This document shows positions 1 through 11,685 of a DNA stretch of 64,000 nucleotides, piece by piece; position 1 is the first letter of the stretch; every line of letters begins with the position of its first letter. The stretch covers positions 62,001 through 126,000 of the forward strand of contig CBFFRQ010000091.1 of NCBI GenBank assembly GCA_965644315.1, given 5' to 3'. This stretch comes from Caecitellus pseudoparvulus. Its lineage: Eukaryota > Bigyra: Bicosoecida. The notes beneath the pieces were generated by a model. That model made no database searches. It worked only from the letters and a program-made list of their open reading frames with translations, and was not told the origin of the DNA. Position numbers and translations under genes: made by a program.

Positions 1-1512
1 GCAGGGGGGGGCGGGGCCCCCTCCGCCGCCGCCGCCACAGACCCCGCCACGTACATGCTGTGTGCAGCGGCACGGGCGGCCTTGCGAGCTGCCTTGCGAG
101 AGGCGAGGGATCCACCCCCCTGCCGACCCCCCCCCCGACCCCCCTTGGAGGTGGGCACGGTGGCGGGCAGGGTGGGCAGGATGCCTCGGGGCTTGCGCTT
201 GGGTGGACCTGGTGGAGGGGGGGACCCCGCCGCCCCCTCACCCCCCTCCGTCACCCGCCCCTCCGCCACAGCCCGCCGCTCCCGTGCCGAGGCGTGCGCC
301 GACGCCGACGCCGCCCGGGCCGCCGCAGTCGCTGCGAGCTCTGCCGCCGTCGGCAGTGCGACCGACGCCGCCCGGGCCGCCGCCCGGAAGGCAGCCTTAT
401 CCCCCGCCTCCGCCGCCTGCTCCTCCCCAATCACCTGTCGTGCCGCATCCAGCAGCAGCTCCTCATCCTGCACCTGCCCCACGGCGGCATCCGCTGCCCC
501 TGCCTCGGCAGCTGCCAGCGCCGCTGCTGCCAGACGCTTGGCGTGGTACGTGTCTGGGTCAGCGTGCAGGACGGCGGAGTCGTACACAAAGTTCACCTCC
601 TCCATGGCAGCCTCTGCCTTCTCTGACGCGGTGTGCAGGAGGGGCGCGACGTTGTACGAGGTCATGTAGTTGGCGGGTGCGACGGGGTCCGTGTTACCGC
701 GACCATACGGGTGGAACGGCGGCTTCCCGAAGTACTTGGAGAAACCCGAGTCACTCAGCCACCGGCTGTTGGACACTTTGGACAGCAGGGTCGCTGTGCG
801 ACCCTCCTCCTCCGTCAACGCGACGTTGGTCGTGCGGAAGCCAGCACGTCGCCGGTGCCGACCGCTGCCGCGGCGACCGCTGCTGCGTGCCGCTACGCCG
901 CTCGCAGCAGCACGCGCTGCCCGCCGCAACGCAGCAGCGCTGCTGCGTTGCTTCGCCCCCCCACGCTGCTGCTTGGCCACCGTCGACGTGCGACCCGTGC
1001 GACCCCGACGCGCCTTGCGACCTGCCTTGGTCGACCGCCCCGCTGCCAGCACACGGGTCGCCTCAGCGTCCGCGTCGGCAGACCCCCCCTCCTCCAGACC
1101 CGCAGGGGGGGCATCCGCCGCCGCCGCGCCCCCCCCCTCCTCCTCTTTACTCTCCAGGTGACCTGCCTCCCCACCCTCCTGCGCGGAGATGTGAACCCGG
1201 GCAGTGGCGGGGGGTGCGTGGGATCCCCCGCTCCACCCATCACCACAGTAGCACGCCTGGCCAGGCTCAGCCTGCGTGAAGCGGCTGAAGGCAAAGTCCG
1301 CCTCCGTCTCCCACCGATTCAACAACACTGGTGGGTCATTGCTACTAGTGCTGCAGCATGTGCGGGAAACCTGTGCGGGGAGGCGACGCCCAGCGTGTGG
1401 GAGGGGGCGCGTGGGTGGTTGCGGTTTGGCGCGGAAATTGACACGACACACGCACAGTGTCCCCCGGCCCCTCAGGGTCCCCGCCGCCGCCCCAGGACAG
1501 CAGCGTGAACAT
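1..1512 (-). CDS. Unrecognised Arg/Ala-rich protein, 3' end off the window
   Basis: Partial gene read on the minus strand. Exon 1 is 1512-1456 (ATG at 1512, MFTLLSWGGGG...). An 85-nt GTGCGT...CACAG intron follows, and exon 2 runs from 1370 through position 1 with no stop. The frame keeps phase across the junction. Visible parts: a conserved-looking N-terminus (LLNRWETEADFAFSRF), a CYCGDGWSGG motif, a long basic Arg/Lys/Gly stretch, then a less biased block containing KYFGKPPFHPYGRGNTDP and TSYNVAPLLHTASEKAEAAM, and finally an Ala-rich helical region. CYCG after DFAF-x-RF recalls the end of a SET domain with a post-SET motif, but the remaining post-SET cysteine and any SET core are absent, so I assign no function. 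An in-frame ATG at 1572 could be an alternative start. Plus-strand ORFs here are shadows. Confidence 0.6.
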
Positions 1513-1802
1513 GGAGGGCTGTGCTGAGCGTGGCAAGCTGCGAGCACCTGCTGTGAAGCCCCGCTGGGCCATGGTGGTGTGTGGGCGGTGCGTCGACTAG
1601 TGCTGTGTCGCACGCGGCGCGCGGCGTGGCGGTGAGCGTTAGGCGTGCCTGCACGGAAGCGATGTGGAGTGAGCAAGTGCGCGGCACACTGCACAGCAGC
1701 ACATTGCAAGATACGTGTGGCATTTTGCTGCATTGCGCAATATGCGGGGGGGGGATGGCACAGGGGACGCACGGGGAAGGGAGGGGGGTCTGAGCACACT
1801 GC

Positions 1803-3907
1803 TCAGTCCAGGCCAGCGACATTCTCGAGAACGTACACCAGGACGATGGAGAGGGGGAAGAGCGCCGCGACGACCCACGCCCAGTACGTGGGGAAGCGCG
1901 TGCGCAGTGCGATGGCGAACATGACGATTTCCACGACGAGGATGACGAGCGTTTCTGCGGAGAAGGCCCAGCGCAGGGAGTTGTTGCCGGCCATGATGCC
2001 GAGGAAGACGGCCAGAACAAAGGTGTTGTTCATGGTGGCTGCGCCCAGCAGCGCGGAGAAGGTCATGGTCATGCTACTGACGGTGCGCTTGGAGGCGAAG
2101 AGGATGCTGGCGATGAGCTCGGAGGCGTTGGAGACGAGGGGCGTGACGATGAAGGAGATGTAGAAGGGCGGCACGTGGATGCGGGCGCCGAACTCGGACA
2201 GGACGTCCACCATGGGGTCTGAGAACAGCGTCACGACGCCCACGCCCACGGTGATGAGGGCCGCCGCCTTCAGAGTGATCTGCGTCGGCGTCAGGTGTGC
2301 GTTCTCGTCCTCCTCCTCGTCCTCCTCCTCCTCATCATCCTCTGCCGCCGCCGTCTCCGACGCCTGCTTCTGGAAGCTGGCAGCACGGTCAGGGCTGGCG
2401 TCGGGGTTCAAGGAGAGGCTAGGGGCAGAGGCGCCGGAGGAAGGGCCGCCCTCCTCCCCACCTGTCGCCTTGTGTTCCTGGTGCGACGCCACGAACTTGT
2501 AGAACAGCGCCTCGAATTCGGGGAACTCCAGCGTGGAGCTGCGGTCGACGTCAAATTCCGCCATGAGCCGCTCCACCTCCGCCGCCGGCACCTCCGACAT
2601 GTGCTTCGCCTTCACCGCTTCGCACAGCAGGAAGCGCAGCTCATCCTTGTCCAGCCGCCCGTCGTGGTTCATGTCGGCTCGCGACCACAGCGACCGCACG
2701 ACGGGTGCCAGGCGCTCCTTCACCTCGGGGGGGGGGCTGCCAGACAGCAGGGCGGCGTGGGCGCCCGACGTCTCCCCCACGGCGGCGGTGAGGAAGGAGT
2801 AGATGTTGAAGGACACATCCCGCTCGAAGCGCTGGCGGATGAGGGCGGCCTGGCGCTCCTTGTACGCCTCTGCTGCGTTGGCGGAACGCACCATGTACCA
2901 GGAGTACGCGACGAAGGCGACGGCAGTGATGGCGAGGCCGGCGATGGCGAAGGGGTGTTCCAGCTTCGCCTGTTCCGCCTCGCTCTTGTCGTTGTAGGTG
3001 AGGGAGGGCACCCAAATGATCAGGTACGCCGCCGCCGTGCCCAGCATGATCCAGGCGTTGGTGGGGATCTCCTTCGTCACCTGCACGCCGGAGGAGGCCA
3101 GCCCGGCCAGGGAGAAGATGCTGTTGCCGGGAGACAGCTTGGGCTTGCCCTTGTAGTTGTACGTCTCGCCGCCGTCGGCGCCGCGCACGATGTCCACGCG
3201 GCCGATGAAGTGGCAGAGGGACCATGGGATGGTCAGCAGCATGATGGTGCTGCCAGCCAGCGTCCCCACGCCCACGCTCAGCTGCTTCTGGGCGTCAGGG
3301 CCCAGACCAGAGAAGAGCACGATGGCGCCGTCAGGCACTGCGAGCGGGGGACAAGCGGTACTGTGCACTGACCAGCTCTGCGGGGCGTTTCTCGCGCAGC
3401 GCAAGTTGCAGCGGAGCGGCGCCGGGGGTCAACGCCGCCCTGGCCTCGGCAGGGGGGTGCACACCACAACATGCTGTGGGCAGGGTCAATGTGGTACCAG
3501 GCAGGGCTGCCGTGTGCCCCCCCTCCCCGCCACGGCACGGCACTGCACTGCACGCACCGGCACCCATGACAGGCAGCACAAGTCCGCCAATGAGCCCAGG
3601 GCTCATGACAAGCTCCAGCATTTCAGAGCCACCAGCGATGAGGTTGGAGGCCAAGTACAAGATGTACCCGTATGCCCCCATGCTGTGCAAGGCAAGGCCG
3701 CAGTCGGTACGGGGGGTGCCGGAGGCGCTGCAGCGGAGCAGGCGAATGGCTGGCAGCGCAGGCGCGCGCCACGCACAGGAACAGCAGCTGCACCAGCCCA
3801 AATCCATTGTCGGGAATGGCGTAGAACGTCGTGGCCTCCGTGGAATTCACGGGGATGTACTCCACTGAGGCGCTGACGTCCACAAAGAGGTCTGCCAGCC
3901 CTGACAT
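1803..3907 (-). CDS. EF-hand Na+/Ca2+ exchanger, plant NCL type
   Basis: Predicted integral membrane cation/Ca2+ exchanger of the CaCA superfamily, organised like plant NCL proteins: two membrane halves around a cytosolic EF-hand domain. Exons 3907-3777, 3682-3558 and 3337-1803 join in frame to 596 codons. The first alpha-repeat reads GGSEMLELVMSPG...LPVMGAVPDGAIVLFSG and is created by splicing. The second reads PFYISFIVTPLVSNASELI. Between them are one canonical EF-hand (DMNHDGRLDKDE) and one weaker one (DVDRSSTLEFPE), followed by a run of Asp/Glu that may bind calcium. Family knowledge predicts Ca2+-regulated exchange of Ca2+ for Na+ or H+ across a vacuolar or plasma membrane. No signal peptide is visible from the chosen ATG. 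An acceptor-like CTTCTGCAG about 25 nt upstream suggests an additional 5' exon that I could not place. Confidence 0.85.
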
Positions 3908-4800
3908 GACGCGGCCAGCGGAAGTTGGAGCTGTTGCACTGCAGAAGGCTGAAGGTGCAGGCGGCGACAGGGGAACGGCGACTGACACCCAAGTGCACCT
4001 GAATAGGCCCTGAGTGTGAATGTGGAAGGGGGGGGAGCTTGGGTGGTTGGCATTTGCCCTCGGCCCTACACAGCACCACATTGTATCATGGTGTCCGGGT
4101 GCCAAGATGGTTTGATGTTGGCGTGCCATGCTAGCGTGGCACCGACGTACACGCCAAGGCCAGCTACACATGGACCGAGATGGACGATTTCACTCCACCT
4201 CACGGCTGCAGGAGGTAGTTGCGCCGGAGCCCATGGGTAGGCGCTCGAGTCAATAGGGCGAAGTGCTGCAAGATCGGTTGTGACGTCAGTCCCCCCCCAC
4301 AAAGTAGATTCAGTCAGTGCAAACTGCTAAGAAAATCGGGCAGTCCTAGAAGGCAGCGACTGAACCCCCGGCGCTTCGACCCCACGCCACTCTGCGACAG
4401 TCGGGAGACAGTTGCGCGGCGGAGGATCCACGCGAACGGAGAGCCAACGCAGTGAGCATGCGAGCGTTTGGGCAAGGATGCCGTTGCAGCGCAGAGGCAC
4501 GCTGGAGTGAACTCACGACCCGCCATAACGAGGTGCTGTCCACGAAAATGCTTGCCCATAAGGTAGTTGCCGCACCTCCTGGATGGGGCCAAGTCCTGGT
4601 CACTTACACCCGGTACTGTGAGATCGCTGTCCATCATGCACTGATGTTCGGCTTCAAGGCTCAGGTGTGGAATGCGGACAGCCCGCCGCGGACCTCGCAC
4701 GGCGAGCCCGCACCATGTTTGCCTCTCCTGCCGCCTGCATCACGCCGAGCCACCTCGCTCCGGGGCCAGGTGGAACAGAAGAGGCGAAAGCACAGAGCGG
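3908..4800. other. Intergenic stretch, no supported gene
   Basis: No open frame here looks coding on either strand. The first few hundred bases probably hold the 5' end or an unplaced first exon of the exchanger gene. The rest separates it from the duplicated segment that begins near 4800. Confidence 0.5.
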
Positions 4801-7800
4801 GCGTTGTGGAAAGCAAGAGGCTGGCAAGCAACTCAGTTCCAACTCCGACACGCATACTCCAAACACATCACTTTCCCGCCTCTCATACAGCAAGGATTGC
4901 ATTCTTCACTCACTGCACTCTCAAAATCAGAACACAAGATCCCCGTGCAAACCGCTCTGAGGGGACGAACTCCGACTCCAGCCTGCAATCCACCAACAAA
5001 GCGCAGTCAGCACCGGCAAGGACGAATGTGGCAACAGCGGAGCTATTTTGACTTCGGCAACTGCCTCCGAGGCAAGGGCGACGACACCTCGACGTTGACT
5101 GAAAGCTGGGATTCCAGGGACTTCATCTCGGGGGGCAGGAACCCGTCCCTGAACACACCAAAGAAGCCAGGGATACCAACATGCTTCAAAGCATGGTGCT
5201 CCTTTCCTTTGTCCTGACCCTTGGACGTGCAGTAGATGAAGTAGACCTTCACGTCATCTTTGGATCGGATTAGTGTCATGAGAGGAGGCTCTGTGCTACT
5301 CACAACCTGTGCATCAGCATGGGGCTGCACTTCCATGGCCTCAGCCCCAGCGCCAGGCATGTCGGACGTTGCTTCGGATGTCTCACTGACGTCATCGGTG
5401 GCCTCTTGCCCAAGGTCTGTGGGTGACGCACTTTCCTCGAAAATAGCTGCTGAGAGCATTGCGTCTCTGGCAGCTTGAGTTGTCGCCAGTCGAAGCAACT
5501 CCCCGGTGGCCGCCCCAACTTGCTGACGTTGCTCCTCACCCAACATCGTCGGATCCATGGCCATCCTGGTGAAGTTGCCGGTGGATGGACTCGACTCAAT
5601 CGTGCAATTCAGGTCAATGGGGACCCCAAACATCCACAAGATGGAGTTCGCCATAGTTGTCTTCCGCTGACCTCGCTTCCCAGCTGCTTGCGTGAACTTC
5701 ACCCTGTTCCCGTCCAATTCTGTGTGGTAGTTCAGATTGCACGCAAGGTTGGCAATGTCTTTCAGCGTGTTCGGAAGCTTCAACTTCTTCAAGTCTTCCG
5801 GGGGAGCGCCTGCGAACTTCAGCTTCTCCAGGGTTCTCCCGTTACCGTGCACGGAAAGGGAAGAAATGGTGGTCTCGATGAAGGCCACCTCCAGCTGCCC
5901 CTGCTCCGACGCCTTCGGCCGTCTGAATACAACGAAGTCAACAGTTGGAAACACGTGGGGAGTGCGCACTACATGCGTGTTCCCAGGCTCCAGGTTCTGC
6001 ACAATCTGCACGTCCATTGGAGACAAGCCAGCCCCTGTCACCTCAAGCTTGACCCTTTCCGCCGGGAACGAGTCCTTGTCCAGCCCAAAGGAGTACGTCC
6101 GCAGCATCTGAATCGGGGGCTTGCCAGCAGTCCCAGACAGTGGCGTGTACTCCGACCCGAACAGCCCCAGCTCCAACAGGGTCGTCACAGAGTCCTCGAA
6201 CAGCTGCCCTGTGCCAAAGACGGTCGCCCCAGACAGCAGGGCCTCCCACGCCTTTTGCGTCGCCGGGTCGTGGCGGTTCTTCGCAGCTTCTGTGTGCTTC
6301 TGGAACAGAGCTCGCATGTAGGCGTGCCTCGCTGTGTGCGACGAAAACTCCACGTTGTCCTCCAACGCAAGCTCGTTCGAGTCGATCCTCGAGAGGATCG
6401 AGGATGCTGCCAAGGAGTGATTCCAAAACACCGACAGTCCACCCGCGTTGCCCGCAAGCTCCTTGAGCGACTTGTCGGAGAAATGATCGAAACAGCGACG
6501 CTGCATGCTCTGCATGCTTTTCTTCCAAGCGTCGTGGAGCACGTTGAAGAACCACTCTTCTGGGTTCGCCGCCAATCCACGCTCTTTCAACAGACTGGCG
6601 ATTTCTGCTTTATTCTCACTGCGATTCTCGATCTCTCTACGAGCCTTCTCCTGCTTGGCTGCAACCTTGACAACCCGACGCAAACTCCGGGGAACCCCGC
6701 CCAACGAATGGATCAGTTTCCGAAGGAGCTCCCGTTGCTCGTCGTCTTTCACGACAGTCAAGGCAAGGGGCGGAAGCTGAAGCGAAGTGTCTTCACCCGC
6801 CCCACTGCCAACAGCCAGTGCTCCCTCGTCTGCATCCGTGAGCCGCTTAGGCACCTCATACTCGGCCGGCCCCAGCATGAGCTTCAGCGCCAAGTTCGGA
6901 TCCAGCCGCTGCATCTCGAAGAAGGGGTGCTCTTTGTCAGCTGAAGAGGACGTGTCAAACGCCTTATTCACTGTCTGGTTCGTCTGACGGAGTGCTGCAG
7001 CGTGGAAGTCAGGGGAAAAGGCGACCACCTTGCTCGCACTTGAGTTCCAGCTCATCAAGCGCTTCAGCAACGCCCACCACCTTACATGCTCCGTATGCTT
7101 CTTCACCAGCTGCCTGTGCAGGCGGTTGGCTTCGTCAATGATGAAAGCACTTGGCAACCCCCCCTTCTCGATTGGTGCGTAGTCACCTGGGTTGTATATT
7201 GAGTCTTCCACGAATGCTCGGAGGAACGCTAGGTGTGCATCGGTACCATGCATGCCAATCTCAGCAATCTGCTGACACAGCTCGGGAGTCCGCACACTCC
7301 TGCCACATGAGAACGAGAATCCCCCCTGAAGAAGTCGCTCAAGGAGCTTGTCAAACTTGTCAGAGTTTGGAGCGAGCACTTCTGACTCTGACAAGTACAT
7401 GACGTCGCCCCCAGCCCCGATCCCGATCATCGCTGCAAGAGCCCGCAGAGAAGCAGACTTCCCCGTCCCGTGCACGGCAGTTGTCATGGTACCAAGCTGG
7501 GCTCCAAGGCAGTTGTATGCTGCCTTCACGAGCAGCTTTGCCCGTGAGCGAGTCAGAACATACGTCGTAAACGTCAACTCCTCTTGTGGCACTTCAGACT
7601 CAGGCAGGTGAAGGAAGCCGTGCGCACCGGGCCGCAAGCCTGGCAATGTCAGCCCATCCAACGAGCGGCTGATCAAGTCAGTCTTCTCGTCTTTGAGCAG
7701 GAAAGGCAGTGATACCCAGATGGGAATTCGCAGCACTGCAGCTTTGAACTCGCCATTGACAAAGACAGGGTAGCATCCAGCGCTCCACGTGATGTCCTTC

Positions 7801-10800
7801 ACTGGGTCAACGCTATCCTTGAACTCTTTGTCGTTCACAAGTCGCTCTGCAGTCAAGGGTGACTCGGGGCGAAAGGCATGCACGACGTCCCAGTACCACG
7901 CATCTTGGGTGGTGAAGGCACGTTCAACATTGAGCAGCCAGCCAAAGTTGTCGGCCAAGGTGCTAAGCTTCTTCTGTTCAATATTGAGGAGCCTGTCGAT
8001 GTAGCTTGCATCTGTGACCCCCGCGCTCTCGAGCAAAGCTCGAGCCTTGGCCTTGCCATCTCGTTTTGCGATCAAGAGTGCGCGAAGCGGGAGCCCCAAA
8101 TTCACTACCTTGTGCTTCCGCACTGCTTCGTTGAACCACGCAGAGCGAACAGCCTTCTCAAGTTGCTTTGGAAGCCTCGAATCTGGCAAGTGCTCAGGGG
8201 CCTCAGACACCAACTTCCTGCTGTACTCAATAGGGTCGTGTGCCGCCAGGCTGGACACTGATTGGTTACAGAGGTTGAACACAATGTGAGTCCGCTCCTC
8301 AGGGGACTTATGGCGCTCCAGCATTTCCATGGATGTGCTGATGATTCCACTTTCCTTCAAAATCTTCCACAGCTCGGGCCCCGCCTTGGCCTGTGCAAAG
8401 CAAAGGAAGAAGCCGAAGTGCAGCGATGTCAGCCAACGGACAAGTCAAGCGCCCAACTCACCTCACATACTTCCATAGCACTCTTCGTGTCTGCAATTAA
8501 CTCTTGCCGCTTTACTCGTTCAGCTTCCCTCGCATTTCTCATGCTCTGAAGCTCCTTGTTCAGAGCCTTGTCTGCTTCGACCAGGCTCGTGTAGTACCCC
8601 CCTGCATTGGCCAGCATCTCTGGCAGATCTATGATCCAAGCCTTTGAGCTGGCGTTCTGCAGCTCGACCCCCAGGTCACTGAGGTAGTTTTCGCCCTTGA
8701 CCAGCCTCAGTGAAGCATTGATCGGAACGGACAGCAGAGACGAAAGGAGTTGCGTCTGCACGTCCATGGCATTCTTCTCCGTCCGAAGCCCGAACTCTAG
8801 CTCAGCTATGAAGCCGCTTGTAGCGAAGGCTTGAAACAGGAAAGCGTCAGGAGGCGTCTGTGAAGAATGCGAAGCCGAATGAAGGGCGTGGTGACTCGCC
8901 CAAGCACGGCCCGCGCGCAAACCAACGCACCTCCAGCTTCTCGAGGGCTGCCAGAGCCAACTTCGCTGGCAGTCCTTGTGGGTTGAGATCATCAAATACA
9001 GAGAGCACCTTCTTCTGCTTCGTTTCATCCAGCTGTCCCCACCATGACGTGCTCGGAAGCACATCGCTGGCCAACCGAGGTCCCTCCACTGCAGCACCAG
9101 ACACAGATGAAGCATGACGCACCAGGCTGGGTGCCTTGTACGACTGGGGTGCGCGCGGTGGAGGCCAAAGCACTGGAGCAGCAGCAAATTCCGCCCCAAC
9201 ACTGCGCAACGCCAACAAGGGCCGCAATGACGCCCCCAGGCCACGTGACAAGGCCGAGGCAGCCTTCAAACTCATGCTACGCCGTCAAGATGTGCAGACT
9301 CCGACGGTGCTCGCTCACTCGTCAAGGCCGCGCTGGTGCGGAAGTATGCACGACTCCGAGCAGCGCAGAGCTGCACAAAGCGGAGGTGAGGCAAGGTTCA
9401 ACACAATGACCCACGCGCACAGCGTAAAGACTGTGATGTTTGAATTGTGGGATTACTGAGTATTGTTTGCTTGCTTCCTTAGCACTGTTTCACAGCCATA
9501 GCAAGCCAGTTGGCACGCCAATTAGGGGTTTTTAAATGTGCGCGAATGATGCAAAAATGCGGCTGAAGGCGCAGACGCCAAGAAAGCACCGCCAAACCTT
9601 GAAGGAAGACACGCGGCGCCTGAAGTAGTGCGTGAGACGAACAACGCGACCCATGAGACCCCAGCGACCCGTTCCTCGCTTCGCTCACCCCCCCCACACA
9701 CCGCGGATGACGGCGGAGTATGTCAGCATTCAAACGGCCAAGCGCCAAACGACACTGAAGCCCCCACAAGGCATTCAACACAAGGAGCACGCTCTTGCAC
9801 TTGTGGCCCTGTCGAGCACCGACACCGCAAGCATCAAGTCTGCCTGCCGCGCGCGGCAAGCTTCCAGCGAGCAAGCTGCCGTCGCGTTTACGTGGACCAG
9901 TCCACCACGATTGACGGATCTCACGCTACACCACGCAACACACCGAGTCCAACAGCAGTCCATCTCACAAGCTGCATGGAGAGATGCTGTCCAAAGTGCG
10001 GCTGAGTTGTGAGATTCGTGCAGTGCGGGCCAGGCTGCGAGGTAGCACGCTCGCACAGAGGCCAGCCACTGCCCCGGCCATTCCCCGTACACTGCAGACC
10101 ACCAAGTGGCCCCTCCTCAAAACGACACCACACAGCGTATCTGTCCGCACAATGCCCATTCCACGTCAAGCCCTCCCTTGCGATGACCCGCGGGCCAAGA
10201 TCTGCCAGACGAACGTGCAGCACCACAGCCCAGCTTGTCAACCTCGCCCAGTCAATGCGACCAACAGCAGCTGTTCGCGGAGTGCCCTGAAGCGACACTG
10301 CAGGTCATGCGCTATCCCCTTAGCATCCTGAAGCGGCGGCGTCGCAATGACAGCTGACGCAGGCAGTCCCAGACCCATGAACTGCGCAGGAGACACCAGC
10401 TGCCCTGGCTGTCTCACTGACAAAGCGCTGCACGTCCCCCCATCCTGAGCGTCCAGCCACTTGGCCTGGCCACCAATCCCAGCACGAGGCGAGAGCAGTG
10501 CCGTCCTTCCCCGCCCCCACTGGCCCATGCCCCAGCAAGCCGATGCCTCGGAGCCCAGACGGCCACAGCGGGCCAAGCTGTGTGACCTTCAAACCAAAGC
10601 ATCCGCGCACTGAGGCTGCGCATCGAAGTCAGCGTGGCCGTGCACAGTGGCAGAACCGTGCACGTAGCGCACCAGCCCAGCCCTGCCAAGGTCCAGGCAT
10701 ACCTGGAGCACACTGCTTGAAAGCGTGACCCAGCGTTCAGTGGCCACCCTCCTCGGCTCATGCGAGTCACTCCAAAGAAAAGAAGCGGAGGGTGCCAGGA

Positions 10801-11170
10801 GCTGGCAAGAGGCGTCTGTCCCGACGAACTTCAGAGCAATGCCGTAAAGGAGCGATGCATGATATCCACACCATGTGATCAGGTACCAAAAGTTTTGTGG
10901 ACCTGCTCGCGATGGGCAGTGATGGTGAATTTCGATTCGTGCGTCCTTACCAGCAAAATGTGAAAGCTGGCGCTGAGCTTGGCTGCCACACACGTTGCCA
11001 TTCTGCACCCACGACGGTGGTGATCAAGGCCACACCGTTAACCCTCGCATCACAAACATCAAGACTCCTTTCGTGCACTTTGTTTTCGCGTGAAGCGGCA
11101 CTCTGAGCACATCTCTCCACCAAAGAGGCATTGATACCCGCACTCGATCCAATTTACTAGGCCAAGTTAC
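4800..11170 (-). repeat. Segmental duplication, copy 1 (crinkler-like gene plus flanks)
   Basis: This segment is closely similar, in the same orientation, to about 55505-61205. Similarity starts about 240 bases beyond the stop codon of the crinkler-like gene, covers all three exons and both introns, and continues about 1.9 kb upstream of its start codon. Copy 1 has about 750 extra bases at roughly 10192-10940 that copy 2 lacks; similarity resumes at GTCCTT on both sides. I see no terminal inverted repeats, no obvious target-site duplication and no transposase, so I call it a segmental duplication and not a transposon. It is visibly less GC-rich than the housekeeping genes around it. Confidence 0.85.
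5043..9275 (-). CDS. Crinkler/RHS-like P-loop NTPase with C-terminal nuclease-like region (copy 1)
   Basis: Three exons, 9275-8931, 8857-8462 and 8390-5043, join in frame to 1362 residues. Both introns are GT-AG (73 and 71 nt) and recur at the same places in copy 2. Residues 1 to about 60 are rich in Ala, Ser, Leu and Arg and nearly acid-free, ending in LVRHASSVS, like a mitochondrial presequence. The C-terminal exon has a Walker A GTGKS near residues 555-559 and a Walker B FIIDE near 663-667. Near 1062-1090, DFVVFRRP followed by EVAFIETT could be a restriction-endonuclease-like active site; that is inference. NTPase plus nuclease-like fusion is the known layout of eukaryotic crinkler/RHS proteins. 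No LFLAK motif is seen. The last 150 residues are acidic and low-complexity before a final conserved block. Biological role unknown. Confidence 0.7.
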
Positions 11171-11685
11171 CCACCAGCCCAAAATGTGTGCATTTTTTTA
11201 TTTGTGGTAGGCAGTGGGGTAAGTCTCTGGGGTGGGGTGTCGGGTGGGCGCTGTGGTTGGCTTCACTGGCGATGCCTGCGACGAACTCCAAGGAGCTCCA
11301 AACTGGGCAAACAGCCCTTTTCACGAAAGCCCCCGACTCCCCATCACCTCACGATGCCGGCGACCCATAAAGGAGCAGGTAGGCAACCTCCCGTTTCCCA
11401 TTGCCCTGGGTGAGGTGCAACGCAGCCTCACTTGCACCTTGAAAGGAGCACAAGCGTTTCAGAGCAGAACCGCAATGGGCCGTGCAGCTCAGTGTGCCAT
11501 GCACTGCAAAACTCTGCAACGCAGGTGACCCTAACCCACTCCAGGCGTCCATCCACAGTGCGCTGTGCCAAGGTTTGCGTTGCTTTGCCCGCCCCCCTGC
11601 TAGCAACGCTCGAATCACCAGCGAGGCACGCAACGCCGTCGGCAGAGGCGCGGGAGCTGGCACACCAGCACAGCAACGCAGCACC
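9276..11685. other. Upstream flank of crinkler-like copy 1 and NCAPH2 promoter region
   Basis: No supported gene. From 9276 to about 10190 and from about 10943 to 11170 the sequence matches the flank of copy 2 (60064-61205). Minus-strand blocks that translate to similar peptides in both copies, such as KSVLLVLNA and RLNADILRRHP, lie in different frames in copy 1 but in one 203-codon frame in copy 2 (60269-60880), so a decayed gene is possible. About 750 bases (10192-10940) are unique to copy 1. From 11170 to 11685 I see only the presumed 5' region of the condensin gene. Confidence 0.5.

Noticed and set aside
3278-3553. Minus-strand ORFs across the second intron of the exchanger gene
   Set aside because: Splicing 3557-3338 out restores the conserved VMGAVPDGAIVLFSG segment, so these frames are intronic.
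4800-11170. The duplicated segment as a DNA transposon carrying the NTPase gene
   Set aside because: No terminal inverted repeats, target-site duplication or transposase or integrase motifs were seen; the boundaries fade out, so segmental duplication is the simpler reading.
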